Made by a program: the position numbers and the translations under genes. From positions 1-13,285 of the forward strand of contig CAYMKE010000072.1 in assembly GCA_964390955.1 (NCBI GenBank): a DNA stretch of 13,285 nucleotides, in the 5' to 3' direction. The notes under the pieces are model-generated. The model was not told where the DNA came from, ran no database searches, and saw only the letters and a list, made by a program, of their open reading frames with translations. This document shows, piece after piece, positions 5,344 through 13,284 of this stretch. Source of the DNA: CAYMKE01 sp964390955 (GTDB lineage Bacteria; Bacteroidota; Bacteroidia; Bacteroidales; JBBRXJ01). Positions within the stretch are counted from its first letter, which is position 1. Each line of letters starts with the position of its first letter.

Positions 5344-7725
5344 TCAATTCAATGTGTAAGTTAAGCCAAATTGCACATACCTCCCGAACTGCGGGTTATA
5401 AGGCAATCCATTATTCAATCCGCCACTGTTAAGTCCCCCGAACTTTTCATCAAATACATTGTTTATTTTAATGAATGATACCAGGTGCCTGTTAAAGGAG
5501 TAATTTATTACAGCGTCCATTTTATAAAATCCGTCAATGTCTTTAAATAATTCATCATAAATACGTTGAAAAGGAACGATGATTTTAAGCCAGTTGCTCA
5601 TCCAGATACCTTCCAGACGGACATATATATTTTTATAAGGAATAAATGATATTTTATATTGTCCCAGGTGCCTTGGGGTTAAACTAAAACTATTAAATAT
5701 TTCTTTAATCTGTTCAAATCCGGGGATTGTCTGACTTTGTCTTGTAAATGTCACGCTTCCTTCCATATCCAAATGAATGGGACGAATAAGATTTTCAATT
5801 TTAAGGCCTGCCTGAATTCCATATAGCCTGGAAACAGCGCCGGATATATTCTGCCTGTATAATAATGTGGACGTATCGTTTTCGATATATGCATTTGGAA
5901 GGCTAAACGAGCGGACTGGTAAATTATTATTAATGATCAAATTTTTGATTTCATTGTAATATAATGACAAATTAAAATCCAGTTTATCAAAAAATATATG
6001 ATTCACTCCTATTTCGTATGCTTTAAATTCTTCGGGTTTAAGGGATGAATTGGGTACGACCAGGTATTTTATACTGTCGTTATTCATATTTACAGGATAT
6101 GAAACAGACTGGTAAGCAAGAGAAGAAGGCGGCGCTTTGTATGCATATCCGGCAGAAGTTCGAATGGTGGTTTTATCACTCCATTTATACAAAACAGCGA
6201 ATCGGGGACTTAATTTATCCCCATATAATGAGTTAATATCATATCTGCTTCCCCCCATAAACGTGAACCGTTTAATTTTATAATATCCCTGGACGAATGC
6301 TGCTGTATTATTAAATGTTAATGCCACTGGGACAAAGGCGCCGGAAAGGGTTCTATAATCAATATTTTTACTATAAGCACTATATTGTTCTACATCAAAC
6401 GGGGCATCCAGGTAATCAGTAACAGGCAGGTTGCCTGAATATTGATACGAACCACCTGCAATAATTTCAAGGTTTCGTATGGGGGTGTACGTGAATATTT
6501 GCTCTGCAAGCAGATCATCCGATGCCGAATATTGATAAACTTTATTTTGCCCCAGATCTGTTAGTCCGAGACTTGAGTTATTATCCATCCGGTAAATAAG
6601 ATTTGAGAGGTTGGTCGTACTTCTCATTTTATCAAATATACCTTTGTCATAACTAATATAAACACGGTTAATGCACTCACCCCAATAATTTTGAGGGTTA
6701 TCATACCTGTAAAAAAAAGATGATTTACCGACAGAGCTGTGCATACGGCGGTACATATTATGATATGAAATGCTGATTCCCCTGTATTCCATATTAACAC
6801 CTATCATGTGGCTTGAAGCCGGCAATTCTTCCATTACGGGAAAGGTCAGGTTTCCCTTATAATCAGAAGGGTAATATGTTTCCATGAACTGCCCGGCAGA
6901 GATATTATGTTGTTGTAACACGGATTCCGACAATTCAAGGGGCTGATATTCATTCCCATCTAATTTAAATATTTTCCCCTGCTGCTGAAGATAATACAAA
7001 GGATTGTAAGCATGTTTATACCCTTCACGGATATTCATATTGTTAAATTCTGTCTTACTACCATAAAAATTATATTGCAGTATATTTTTATTCTTCCCTG
7101 CTTTGCCGCCAATCATAAAGTTCATATAATTATGTTCATATTGTCCAATATTGACATCGCCCCGGACAAAAGTTCCTTTATGCGCTTCTTTTGTAATGAT
7201 GTTAATCACACCCGAAACAGCATCGGCACCATAAATGGCAGCTGCAGGGCCATAAATGATCTCAATTCGTTGTGCCTGCCTAATGGGCAATTGGTTTCCT
7301 ATCGGCATTCCTGTCACGGTAGATGGTTTTATGGGAATGCCATTCAACAATATCTTTGTATAAAAATTTCCTGTGAGCCCGCGAATCTGAAAATTCTCTC
7401 CTGTCTGGCCGGAACCTGGCTGAGAAACCCTAATGCCAGGCAGCGCTTTCAGAACATCAGTCAATGACGTATAATGGTTTTTGATAATTTCATCGTGTTT
7501 AATGACTTGAATGGATACCGGGATATCTTTTAAGTATTTCGTGCTACGGCTTGCCGATATAACTTTTATTTGAGATGTATCTGAATTCATATTCATGTCC
7601 TGAACAGACAAAACATCCATATCTATATCTTCTGACGTGTATTTATCTTGTGCTTTCGTGTTGAAAACACACACAACCAAACAAAGAAACAAGCCTTTTT
7701 TAATGTATGGTATCGTTTTGACCAT
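5344..7725 (-). CDS. TonB-dependent outer-membrane receptor
   Basis: The protein has 793 residues. A signal peptide (about 1-25, MVKTIPYIKKGLFLCLVVCVF, cleavage near KA/QDK) precedes a short lead segment, LSVQDMNMNSD, which resembles the pre-plug motif of receptors beginning LSLEDLMN...VSASK. The plug domain covers about 53-180: VISASRSTKYLKDIPVSI, LTDVLKALPGIRV, NFQIRGL, ILLNGIPI, RIEIIYGPAAAIYGADAVSGVINIIT. A beta-barrel of alternating aromatic strands runs to the C-terminus (YVQFGLTYTLN), with the typical SLKPEEFKAYEIGVNH and NVFDEKFGG. The barrel would import a ligand using TonB/ExbBD energy. There is no N-terminal carboxypeptidase-like domain and no SusD partner next door, so it is not a SusC/D glycan pair. 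It resembles siderophore, cobalamin or colicin-receptor types, but I cannot name the substrate. It is the first gene of a probable operon with the downstream phosphatase. Confidence 0.92.
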   Translation of the reverse strand: MVKTIPYIKKGLFLCLVVCVFNTKAQDKYTSEDIDMDVLSVQDMNMNSDTSQIKVISASRSTKYLKDIPVSIQVIKHDEIIKNHYTSLTDVLKALPGIRVSQPGSGQTGENFQIRGLTGNFYTKILLNGIPIKPSTVTGMPIGNQLPIRQAQRIEIIYGPAAAIYGADAVSGVINIITKEAHKGTFVRGDVNIGQYEHNYMNFMIGGKAGKNKNILQYNFYGSKTEFNNMNIREGYKHAYNPLYYLQQQGKIFKLDGNEYQPLELSESVLQQHNISAGQFMETYYPSDYKGNLTFPVMEELPASSHMIGVNMEYRGISISYHNMYRRMHSSVGKSSFFYRYDNPQNYWGECINRVYISYDKGIFDKMRSTTNLSNLIYRMDNNSSLGLTDLGQNKVYQYSASDDLLAEQIFTYTPIRNLEIIAGGSYQYSGNLPVTDYLDAPFDVEQYSAYSKNIDYRTLSGAFVPVALTFNNTAAFVQGYYKIKRFTFMGGSRYDINSLYGDKLSPRFAVLYKWSDKTTIRTSAGYAYKAPPSSLAYQSVSYPVNMNNDSIKYLVVPNSSLKPEEFKAYEIGVNHIFFDKLDFNLSLYYNEIKNLIINNNLPVRSFSLPNAYIENDTSTLLYRQNISGAVSRLYGIQAGLKIENLIRPIHLDMEGSVTFTRQSQTIPGFEQIKEIFNSFSLTPRHLGQYKISFIPYKNIYVRLEGIWMSNWLKIIVPFQRIYDELFKDIDGFYKMDAVINYSFNRHLVSFIKINNVFDEKFGGLNSGGLNNGLPYNPQFGRYVQFGLTYTLN

Positions 7726-7913
7726 GTTTTACTTTTCCGTGTATTGATCTAATAATAAGGAAATAAACAGGCATAAATATATACATTTAATTTGGTAATG
7801 AAGTATTAAACCTATAAAAAATGATTGGATAATAAATATTGGAATCTTCGCTGAATTTAATACCTAAGTTAGTAGACAAACACGAAATACAATGGATATG
7901 AATAATTCATGAA
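7726..7913. other. Spacer between gyrA and the receptor operon
   Basis: This 188-bp, very AT-rich spacer must carry the minus-strand promoter of the receptor/phosphatase unit. On the minus strand I see only partial matches to the Bacteroidota -7 element (TAGGTTTA, TATATTTATG), none with a -33 TTTG at correct spacing, so I assign no promoter. There is no hairpin with a T tract to end gyrA. The palindrome at the gyrA stop is annotated separately. Confidence 0.5.
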
Positions 7914-7919
7914 TTATTC
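7900..7919. repeat. 20-bp perfect palindrome over the gyrA stop codon
   Basis: The core AATAATTCATGAATTATT (7901-7918) is its own reverse complement, and the flanking G7900/C7919 extend the symmetry to 20 bp. It covers the gyrA stop (TAA, complement of 7914-7916) and the last codons. As RNA it could form a short AT hairpin, but no T tract follows on either strand. Confidence 0.8.
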
Positions 7920-10466
7920 CTCTTTATTTTCCTGTTCTTCATTATTATCAGCCTTGTCTTCTGTATGCTGTTCATTTATATGTTCATCACCATTTTCAGG
8001 GTTATTTACAATTTCTTCTTCATTTTCAGTACTATCTACTATCGTTACAGAAGCGATTTCACTACCTGGCCGTAAATTAATCAAGCGGACACCCTGTGTA
8101 GCCCGTCCGGCTACTTTAATTTTATCAACAGCCATGCGGATGGTCACGCCATTTTTTGTGATGATCATTACATCCTGATCTTCACTTACTGCTTTGATAC
8201 CAATAAGGTCCCCGGTTTTTGGAGTAATATTGATGGTTTTTACTCCTTTTCCTCCGCGTTTAGTGATTCTGTAATCGGACACTTTTGACCGTTTACCATA
8301 TCCTTTTTCGGATATTACCAGGATATTTTCTGATTCATTTTTAACGCAAACCATTCCAACTACCATATCACCGGGTTTAGACATGGTAATGGCTTTTACA
8401 CCGGACGCTGTTCTGCCCATGGGCCGTACGTCGGTTTCGCTAAAATGTATAACTTTCCCGGATCTCACACCGATCATAATATGACTGTCGCCATTGGTTA
8501 ATTTTGCTCCGATCAGGTTGTCTCCATCTTTGACATTAATGGCATTAATGCCATTTTGTCTTGGCCGTGAAAATGCTTCGAGCGGTGTTTTTTTAATGAC
8601 GCCCTTTTCAGTTGAAATGACAATAAAATGTGTATTGAGGTATTCTTTGTCATCAAGGGTTTTTACATTCATATAAGCCTGGATGGTATCATCGGGTTCA
8701 ATGTTAATAATATTTTGAATTGCACGTCCTTTAGACACTTTTGTCCCTTCAGGAATATCATACACCTTAAGCCAGTAACATCTTCCTTTTTTAGTAAAAA
8801 ATAACAAGGTATTATGCATTGTTGCACTGAAAATATGTTCCAGAAAATCTTCATCTCTTGTGGTACTGCCTTTTACACCGATACCGCCTCTTCGTTGTGT
8901 TTTAAATTCGGAGAGCGGTGTTCTTTTCATATATCCCATTTTAGACGTGGTGATGACCATATCATCATCAGCATAAAAATCTTCGGGATTGAATTCTTCT
9001 TCACTCATTACGATGTCTGTTCTTCTTTCATCACCATATGCTTCTTTTACTTCTGCCAGTTCATCTTTAATGATCTGCATACGCAATGATTCTTCATTCA
9101 GTATCCGTTCAAAATATTCAATTTGCTTCATCAGCTCATTGTATTCTTCTTTTATTTTATCACGCTCCAGTCCGGTTAACCTGTGAAGCCTCATGTCTAA
9201 TATGGCCTTTGCCTGTACTTCCGAAAGGTCAAAATTATTCATTAACCCGTTTTTGGCTATTTCAGGTGTTTTTGATTCCCTGATGAGCTTGATAACAGCA
9301 TCGAGGTTGTCCAAAGCAATTAACAATCCTTCTAAAATATGTTGCCGTTTTTTAGCCTGGTCCAGTTCATATTGAGTTCTTCGAACAATTACTTCATGTC
9401 TGTGTTTTACAAAATAATGAATGAGTTGCTTTAAGTTTAATGTCCTGGGCCGTCCGTTGACAAGTGCGACATTATTGACATTAAAATTATTTTGCAACTG
9501 GGTGTATTTATATAACTTGTTTAATACAACATTGGCAATGGCATCTTTTTTCATGATGATGACAATCCGCATTCCATTTCTGTCGGATTCATCATTAATA
9601 TATGATATACCTTCTATCTTTTTTTCATTAACAAGATCTGCTATTTTCTGAATCAGATCCGCTTTGTTTACCATGTAAGGTATTTCTGAAACAATAACCT
9701 GCTCTCTGCCTGTATTTGTTACATCAATTGTGGTTTTAGCTCTGACCACTATCCTTCCTCTTCCTGTATGGTATGCTTCATGCACTCCATTAATTCCATA
9801 GATGGTTCCACCTGTCGGAAAATCAGGTGCTTTAACATATTTGGCAAGTTCGTCTATTTCTATATCATTATTTTCGATATATGCAATGGTGGCATCAATG
9901 ATTTCAGATATATTATGAGGAGGCATACTTGTAGCCATTCCGACAGCAATTCCTGATGCCCCGTTTATTAATAAATTAGGGATTCGGGTCGGCAATACTA
10001 CCGGTTCTTTTAATGAATCATCAAAATTTAGCTGGAAGTCAACGGTATTTTTATCTAAATCTTTTAACGATTCTTCGGCTATTTTCTTTAATCGTGCTTC
10101 GGTATAACGCATAGCCGCAGGACTATCACCATCAATTGAACCAAAATTACCCTGGCCGTCAATTAATGGATATCTCATTGACCATGTTTGTGCCATACGG
10201 ACCATTGCGTCGTATACAGAAAGATCGCCATGAGGATGATACTTTCCCAATACTTCACCAACAATTCTGGCTGACTTTTTATATGCACGGTTTGAGTAGA
10301 TTCCAATTTCTGACATTCCAAATAAAACCCTCCTGTGCACAGGCTTTAAACCATCTCTTACATCGGGGAGTGCCCTTGAAACAATAACTGACATTGAATA
10401 ATCAATGTAAGCCGACTTCATTTCTTCTTCTATGTTCGTCCTAATTATCGTTTGTCCATCTTCCAT
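7914..10466 (-). CDS. gyrA: DNA gyrase subunit A
   Basis: GyrA breaks and rejoins DNA in the A2B2 gyrase that introduces negative supercoils using ATP hydrolysed by GyrB. The 850-residue protein starts MEDGQTIIRTNIEEEM. The winged-helix/tower domain includes the quinolone-binding region GKYHPHGDLSVYD (74-86) and the catalytic tyrosine Y121 in AAMRYTEARL. A coiled coil (about 360-490) leads to the C-terminal DNA-wrapping beta-pinwheel (about 500-810), with GyrA box QRRGGIG (524-530) and repeated GxxxR/K blades. This box separates GyrA from ParC, although the usual lysine (QRRGGKG) is isoleucine here. The last 40 residues form an acidic Glu/Asn-rich tail. Position 82 is Leu (CTT, complement of 10221-10223), where E. 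coli has Ser83. The start is supported by AAAGGA (complement of 10474-10479), 7 nt upstream. It is divergent from clpC. Confidence 0.97.
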   Translation of the reverse strand: MEDGQTIIRTNIEEEMKSAYIDYSMSVIVSRALPDVRDGLKPVHRRVLFGMSEIGIYSNRAYKKSARIVGEVLGKYHPHGDLSVYDAMVRMAQTWSMRYPLIDGQGNFGSIDGDSPAAMRYTEARLKKIAEESLKDLDKNTVDFQLNFDDSLKEPVVLPTRIPNLLINGASGIAVGMATSMPPHNISEIIDATIAYIENNDIEIDELAKYVKAPDFPTGGTIYGINGVHEAYHTGRGRIVVRAKTTIDVTNTGREQVIVSEIPYMVNKADLIQKIADLVNEKKIEGISYINDESDRNGMRIVIIMKKDAIANVVLNKLYKYTQLQNNFNVNNVALVNGRPRTLNLKQLIHYFVKHRHEVIVRRTQYELDQAKKRQHILEGLLIALDNLDAVIKLIRESKTPEIAKNGLMNNFDLSEVQAKAILDMRLHRLTGLERDKIKEEYNELMKQIEYFERILNEESLRMQIIKDELAEVKEAYGDERRTDIVMSEEEFNPEDFYADDDMVITTSKMGYMKRTPLSEFKTQRRGGIGVKGSTTRDEDFLEHIFSATMHNTLLFFTKKGRCYWLKVYDIPEGTKVSKGRAIQNIINIEPDDTIQAYMNVKTLDDKEYLNTHFIVISTEKGVIKKTPLEAFSRPRQNGINAINVKDGDNLIGAKLTNGDSHIMIGVRSGKVIHFSETDVRPMGRTASGVKAITMSKPGDMVVGMVCVKNESENILVISEKGYGKRSKVSDYRITKRGGKGVKTINITPKTGDLIGIKAVSEDQDVMIITKNGVTIRMAVDKIKVAGRATQGVRLINLRPGSEIASVTIVDSTENEEEIVNNPENGDEHINEQHTEDKADNNEEQENKEE
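10221..10223 (-). other. gyrA: Leu82 codon at the main quinolone-resistance position of GyrA
   Basis: The minus-strand codon CTT encodes Leu82 in YHPHGDLSVYD, aligning with E. coli Ser83 in YHPHGDSAVYD. Substitution of this serine by Leu or Phe is the classic gyrase change giving fluoroquinolone resistance. The next residue is Ser83 (TCT), and the second acidic anchor, Asp86 (E. coli Asp87), is kept. Confidence 0.85.
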
Positions 10467-10568
10467 ACAATAATCCTTTTACTAAATATGTTTATAATTA
10501 AAAATCTTTTTTGGCTCATTTTTTGTATAATAGTTAACTTACTTTTATCTATTATGAAAAAGAACAAG

Positions 10569-10597
10569 CTAAAGTATATAATATTTTCTTAAATCAA
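10569..10597 (-). promoter_or_regulatory. gyrA: Candidate gyrA promoter, Bacteroidota -33/-7 type
   Basis: On the minus strand TTG (complement of 10595-10597) is followed after 18 bases by TACTTTAG (complement of 10569-10576). That is one mismatch from the Bacteroidota primary-sigma -7 element TAnnTTTG, with about the expected spacing to the -33 TTG/TTTG element. It predicts a leader of roughly 95-100 nt before the gyrA ATG. AT-rich DNA gives such matches by chance, so this is only a candidate. Confidence 0.35.
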
Positions 10598-10732
10598 TCG
10601 TAAGGGACATAGATTTTATTAACAATTAGTGTTTATAAAAAAACTGTATTGATTTTTTTAATTTTTTTTTAACTAAAATAATATAATATTTGTAATTATT
10701 ATGCCTGTTATGGTAAAATATTTTATTTTTGT

Positions 10733-10742
10733 AAAAGGAGAA
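10733..10742 (+). promoter_or_regulatory. clpC: Strong Shine-Dalgarno sequence of clpC
   Basis: AAAAGGAGAA lies just upstream of the clpC ATG, with GGAG at 10737-10740 and a 6-nt spacer. This is an almost ideal match to the 16S anti-SD, unusual in a phylum where most genes lack one. It supports the start at 10747 rather than the ATG codons at 10750 or 10756. Confidence 0.7.
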
Positions 10743-10746
10743 AAGT

Positions 10747-13284
10747 ATGATGAATATGGATGCAAAATTTTCGCAACGAATTAAAGATGTATTATCTTAC
10801 AGCAAAGAGGAAGCAATAAGGCTCGGGAATCCTTATATTAGTGCAGAACACTTGTTATTAGGACTTCTTCGTGAGGGAGAAGGAGTTGCAATTGATATAC
10901 TTGTAACAATGGGTGTTGATTTAGCAACATTTAAAAAATCCATTGAAAACTCAATTAAATCAGACACAACAAAAGTGGCCAGCAATCCTGAAAATATCCC
11001 TTTGCTAAAAAATACAGAAAGAATTCTTAAATTAGTCTATTTAGAAGCAAGGTCATTAAAAAACACAAAGGTTAATACAGGCCATTTGATTCTTGCTATT
11101 TTAAGAGAAGAAAACAATTTAGTCACACAATTATTGAACAGCATGAACATAGATTATAACATATTAAAGAAAGAACTGAATAATCGTTCCACCAGAGCGA
11201 AGGCAGACATGCCTGAAGACGAATCGAACGAAGAACAAACGGGTAATTTTGGTGGTGGCGGAGGCAAAGGTTCTATGGGGCAAGATTCCGTTAAATCCAG
11301 TTCAAGTACCCCGGTGCTTGATAATTTTGGTATAGACCTTACGCATGCAGCAGAAGAAGGGAAACTTGATCCGATCGTAGGCCGCGAAAAAGAAATAGAA
11401 CGCCTTGCCCAGATTTTAACGAGGCGCAAAAAGAATAATCCGGTATTGATTGGTGATCCCGGGGTTGGCAAATCTGCAATTGTAGAAGGGTTGGCGATGC
11501 GTATTGTTAAACGCCATGTATCAAGAATATTATTCAATAAACGGGTGGTTAGCCTTGACCTTGCATCACTTGTGGCTGGCACTAAATACAGGGGGCAATT
11601 TGAAGAACGTATAAAAGCATTGCTCAATGAATTGTCTAAAACAAATGAAGTCATTTTATTTATTGATGAGATTCATACAATAGTAGGTGCCGGAGGTGCA
11701 ACAGGTTCACTGGATGCAGCGAACATGCTCAAACCGGCCTTGGCCCGTGGAGAAATACAGTGCATTGGTGCTACCACTCTGGATGAATACAGGCAACACA
11801 TAGAAAAAGACGGTGCACTGGAACGACGCTTCCAAAAAGTACGTGTGGAGCCTACTACCTCAGAGCAAACCATTGAAATCCTCAATAACATTAAAAAACG
11901 TTACGAAGACCATCATAATGTATTTTATACTCCCGAAGCCATTAACTCGTGTGTTCATTTGACATCAAGATATATCACGGACAGACATCTGCCGGACAAA
12001 GCAATTGATGCCCTTGATGAAACAGGCTCAAGAGTTCATATATCCAATATTGTTGTACCGGAAAGAATTCTGAATATTGAAAATACGATTGAAAACACAA
12101 AAAAAAGTAAAATCCAGGCTGTAAAAGACCAGGATTTTGAAAAAGCAGCAAATTTCAGAGATAAGGAACGTATGCTCTTAGACCAGTTGAGCAATGAAAA
12201 AGATAAATGGGAAAAAGAACTTGCTCAAAACAGGCAAAGTGTTTATGAAGATAATGTTGCAGAAGTAGTAGCAATGATGAGTGGTGTTCCTGTTCAACGA
12301 ATTGCCGAGGCGGAAGGCACGAGGCTGATGAAAATGAAAGATGAACTAAAAGAAAAGATTGTAGGACAAGATGAAGCCATCAAAAAAATAGTACAGGCAG
12401 TTCAACGAAACCGTGCGGGAATAAAAGACCCGAATAAACCTATTGGTTCTTTTATTTTCTTAGGCCCTACCGGTGTTGGAAAAACACAGCTGGCAAAAGT
12501 ACTTTCCCAGTATCTGTTCGAAAGTGAAGACAACCTGGTGAGAGTGGATATGAGCGAATACATGGAGAAATTTTCTGTCTCAAGGCTTGTAGGAGCGCCT
12601 CCTGGGTATGTAGGGTATGAAGAAGGTGGTATGCTGACAGAGAAAGTGCGGCATAAGCCCTACTCTGTTGTTTTACTCGACGAAATTGAAAAAGCACATC
12701 CGGATGTATTCAATATTCTGCTTCAAATTATGGATGACGGGCAATTGACTGATAGCCTCGGCAGGAAAGTTGATTTCAGAAATACCATCATCATCATGAC
12801 ATCCAATATCGGAACCAAACAATTAAAGGATTTCGGACAAGGCATTGGATTTAATGTCTCAACCGATGTAGCAAAAACGGATGAACATACAAAAGGAGTC
12901 ATTCAAAAAGCATTGAAAAGAACATTTGCACCCGAATTCCTGAATAGAGTGGATGACGTGCTAATATTCAATACACTTAATAAAGAAGCTTTGAACCTGA
13001 TCATAGATATTGAATTGGACGGATTGTATAAACGGATCGAGGGATTGGGGTATAACATTAAGCTCACACCATCAGCCAAAGAATTTATCGGAAAAAAAGG
13101 TTATGACATACAGTTTGGAGCACGTCCATTGAAACGGGCTATCCAAAAATATGTCGAAGAACCGATCGCCGAGGTCATTATCAGATCCGATATACATTCA
13201 GGAGATACTGTCACCGTCGGTTATAATAAAAAAGCCGACAGTACTACCATTAAGATTAACAACAAAGAAGTGATGCAAACTTAA
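10747..13284 (+). CDS. clpC: ATP-dependent Clp protease ATP-binding subunit ClpC (AAA+ unfoldase)
   Basis: ClpC unfolds substrates and feeds them to the ClpP peptidase. The 845-residue protein is full length. The N-terminal double Clp-N repeat (about 6-148) contains LGNPYISAEHLLLGLL and VNTGHLILAIL. A Gly-rich linker (167-178) follows. The first AAA+ module has Walker A GDPGVGKS (236-243), pore loop KYRGQFEER (280-288), Walker B LFIDEIH (304-310) and the arginine-finger region LERRF (358-362). The middle domain carries a UVR-like motif (about 456-480, VKDQDFEKAANFRDKERML). The second AAA+ module has Walker A GPTGVGKT (573-580), pore loop GYVGYEEGG (620-628) and Walker B VVLLDEIE (641-648). 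IGF (700-702, in GQGIGFNV) is the ClpP-docking tripeptide, which with the short middle domain separates ClpC from the disaggregase ClpB. No clpP, ctsR or mcsAB lies nearby, so the Firmicutes-type operon is absent. Confidence 0.96.
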   Translation: MMNMDAKFSQRIKDVLSYSKEEAIRLGNPYISAEHLLLGLLREGEGVAIDILVTMGVDLATFKKSIENSIKSDTTKVASNPENIPLLKNTERILKLVYLEARSLKNTKVNTGHLILAILREENNLVTQLLNSMNIDYNILKKELNNRSTRAKADMPEDESNEEQTGNFGGGGGKGSMGQDSVKSSSSTPVLDNFGIDLTHAAEEGKLDPIVGREKEIERLAQILTRRKKNNPVLIGDPGVGKSAIVEGLAMRIVKRHVSRILFNKRVVSLDLASLVAGTKYRGQFEERIKALLNELSKTNEVILFIDEIHTIVGAGGATGSLDAANMLKPALARGEIQCIGATTLDEYRQHIEKDGALERRFQKVRVEPTTSEQTIEILNNIKKRYEDHHNVFYTPEAINSCVHLTSRYITDRHLPDKAIDALDETGSRVHISNIVVPERILNIENTIENTKKSKIQAVKDQDFEKAANFRDKERMLLDQLSNEKDKWEKELAQNRQSVYEDNVAEVVAMMSGVPVQRIAEAEGTRLMKMKDELKEKIVGQDEAIKKIVQAVQRNRAGIKDPNKPIGSFIFLGPTGVGKTQLAKVLSQYLFESEDNLVRVDMSEYMEKFSVSRLVGAPPGYVGYEEGGMLTEKVRHKPYSVVLLDEIEKAHPDVFNILLQIMDDGQLTDSLGRKVDFRNTIIIMTSNIGTKQLKDFGQGIGFNVSTDVAKTDEHTKGVIQKALKRTFAPEFLNRVDDVLIFNTLNKEALNLIIDIELDGLYKRIEGLGYNIKLTPSAKEFIGKKGYDIQFGARPLKRAIQKYVEEPIAEVIIRSDIHSGDTVTVGYNKKADSTTIKINNKEVMQT

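Larger units (their letters stand above)
10467..10746. other. Divergent gyrA-clpC regulatory region
   Basis: This 280-bp region is extremely AT-rich and contains several homopolymer tracts: T6 at 10507-10512, T7 at 10653-10659 and T9 at 10662-10670. The last two are centred about 10 bp apart, close to one helical turn, which favours bent DNA. It must hold promoters for both genes. A candidate gyrA promoter is annotated separately. For clpC the -7-like TAATATTTG (10684-10692) is one base longer than consensus and lacks a well-placed -33 box. I see no operator of known type, such as a CIRCE or CtsR box. Confidence 0.55.

Noticed and set aside
5344..7725. Receptor considered as a SusC-type glycan importer
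   Set aside because: There is no SusD-like lipoprotein beside it and no N-terminal carboxypeptidase-like domain; the next gene is a phosphatase.
7914..10466. Topoisomerase IV subunit A (ParC) as an alternative to GyrA
   Set aside because: A GyrA box (QRRGGIG) and a full pinwheel with acidic tail are present, and the N-terminal sequence is GyrA-like.
10724..10731. TATTTTTG just upstream of clpC, an exact match to the Bacteroidota -7 element TAnnTTTG
   Set aside because: Transcription would start about 10735, inside or at the edge of the Shine-Dalgarno sequence, and there is no TTTG at the right -33 distance. The tract is T-rich, so a chance match is likely.
11154..11654. 166-codon open frame opposite clpC, and similar long antisense frames opposite ftsY (122-499) and the receptor (7012-7467)
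   Set aside because: Each lies wholly or mostly opposite a well-identified gene, has a composition expected of a complementary strand, and shows no recognisable domain.
10747..13284. ClpB disaggregase as an alternative to ClpC
   Set aside because: The middle domain is short and UVR-like, and a ClpP-docking IGF tripeptide is present at 700-702; ClpB has a long coiled-coil middle domain and lacks that loop.
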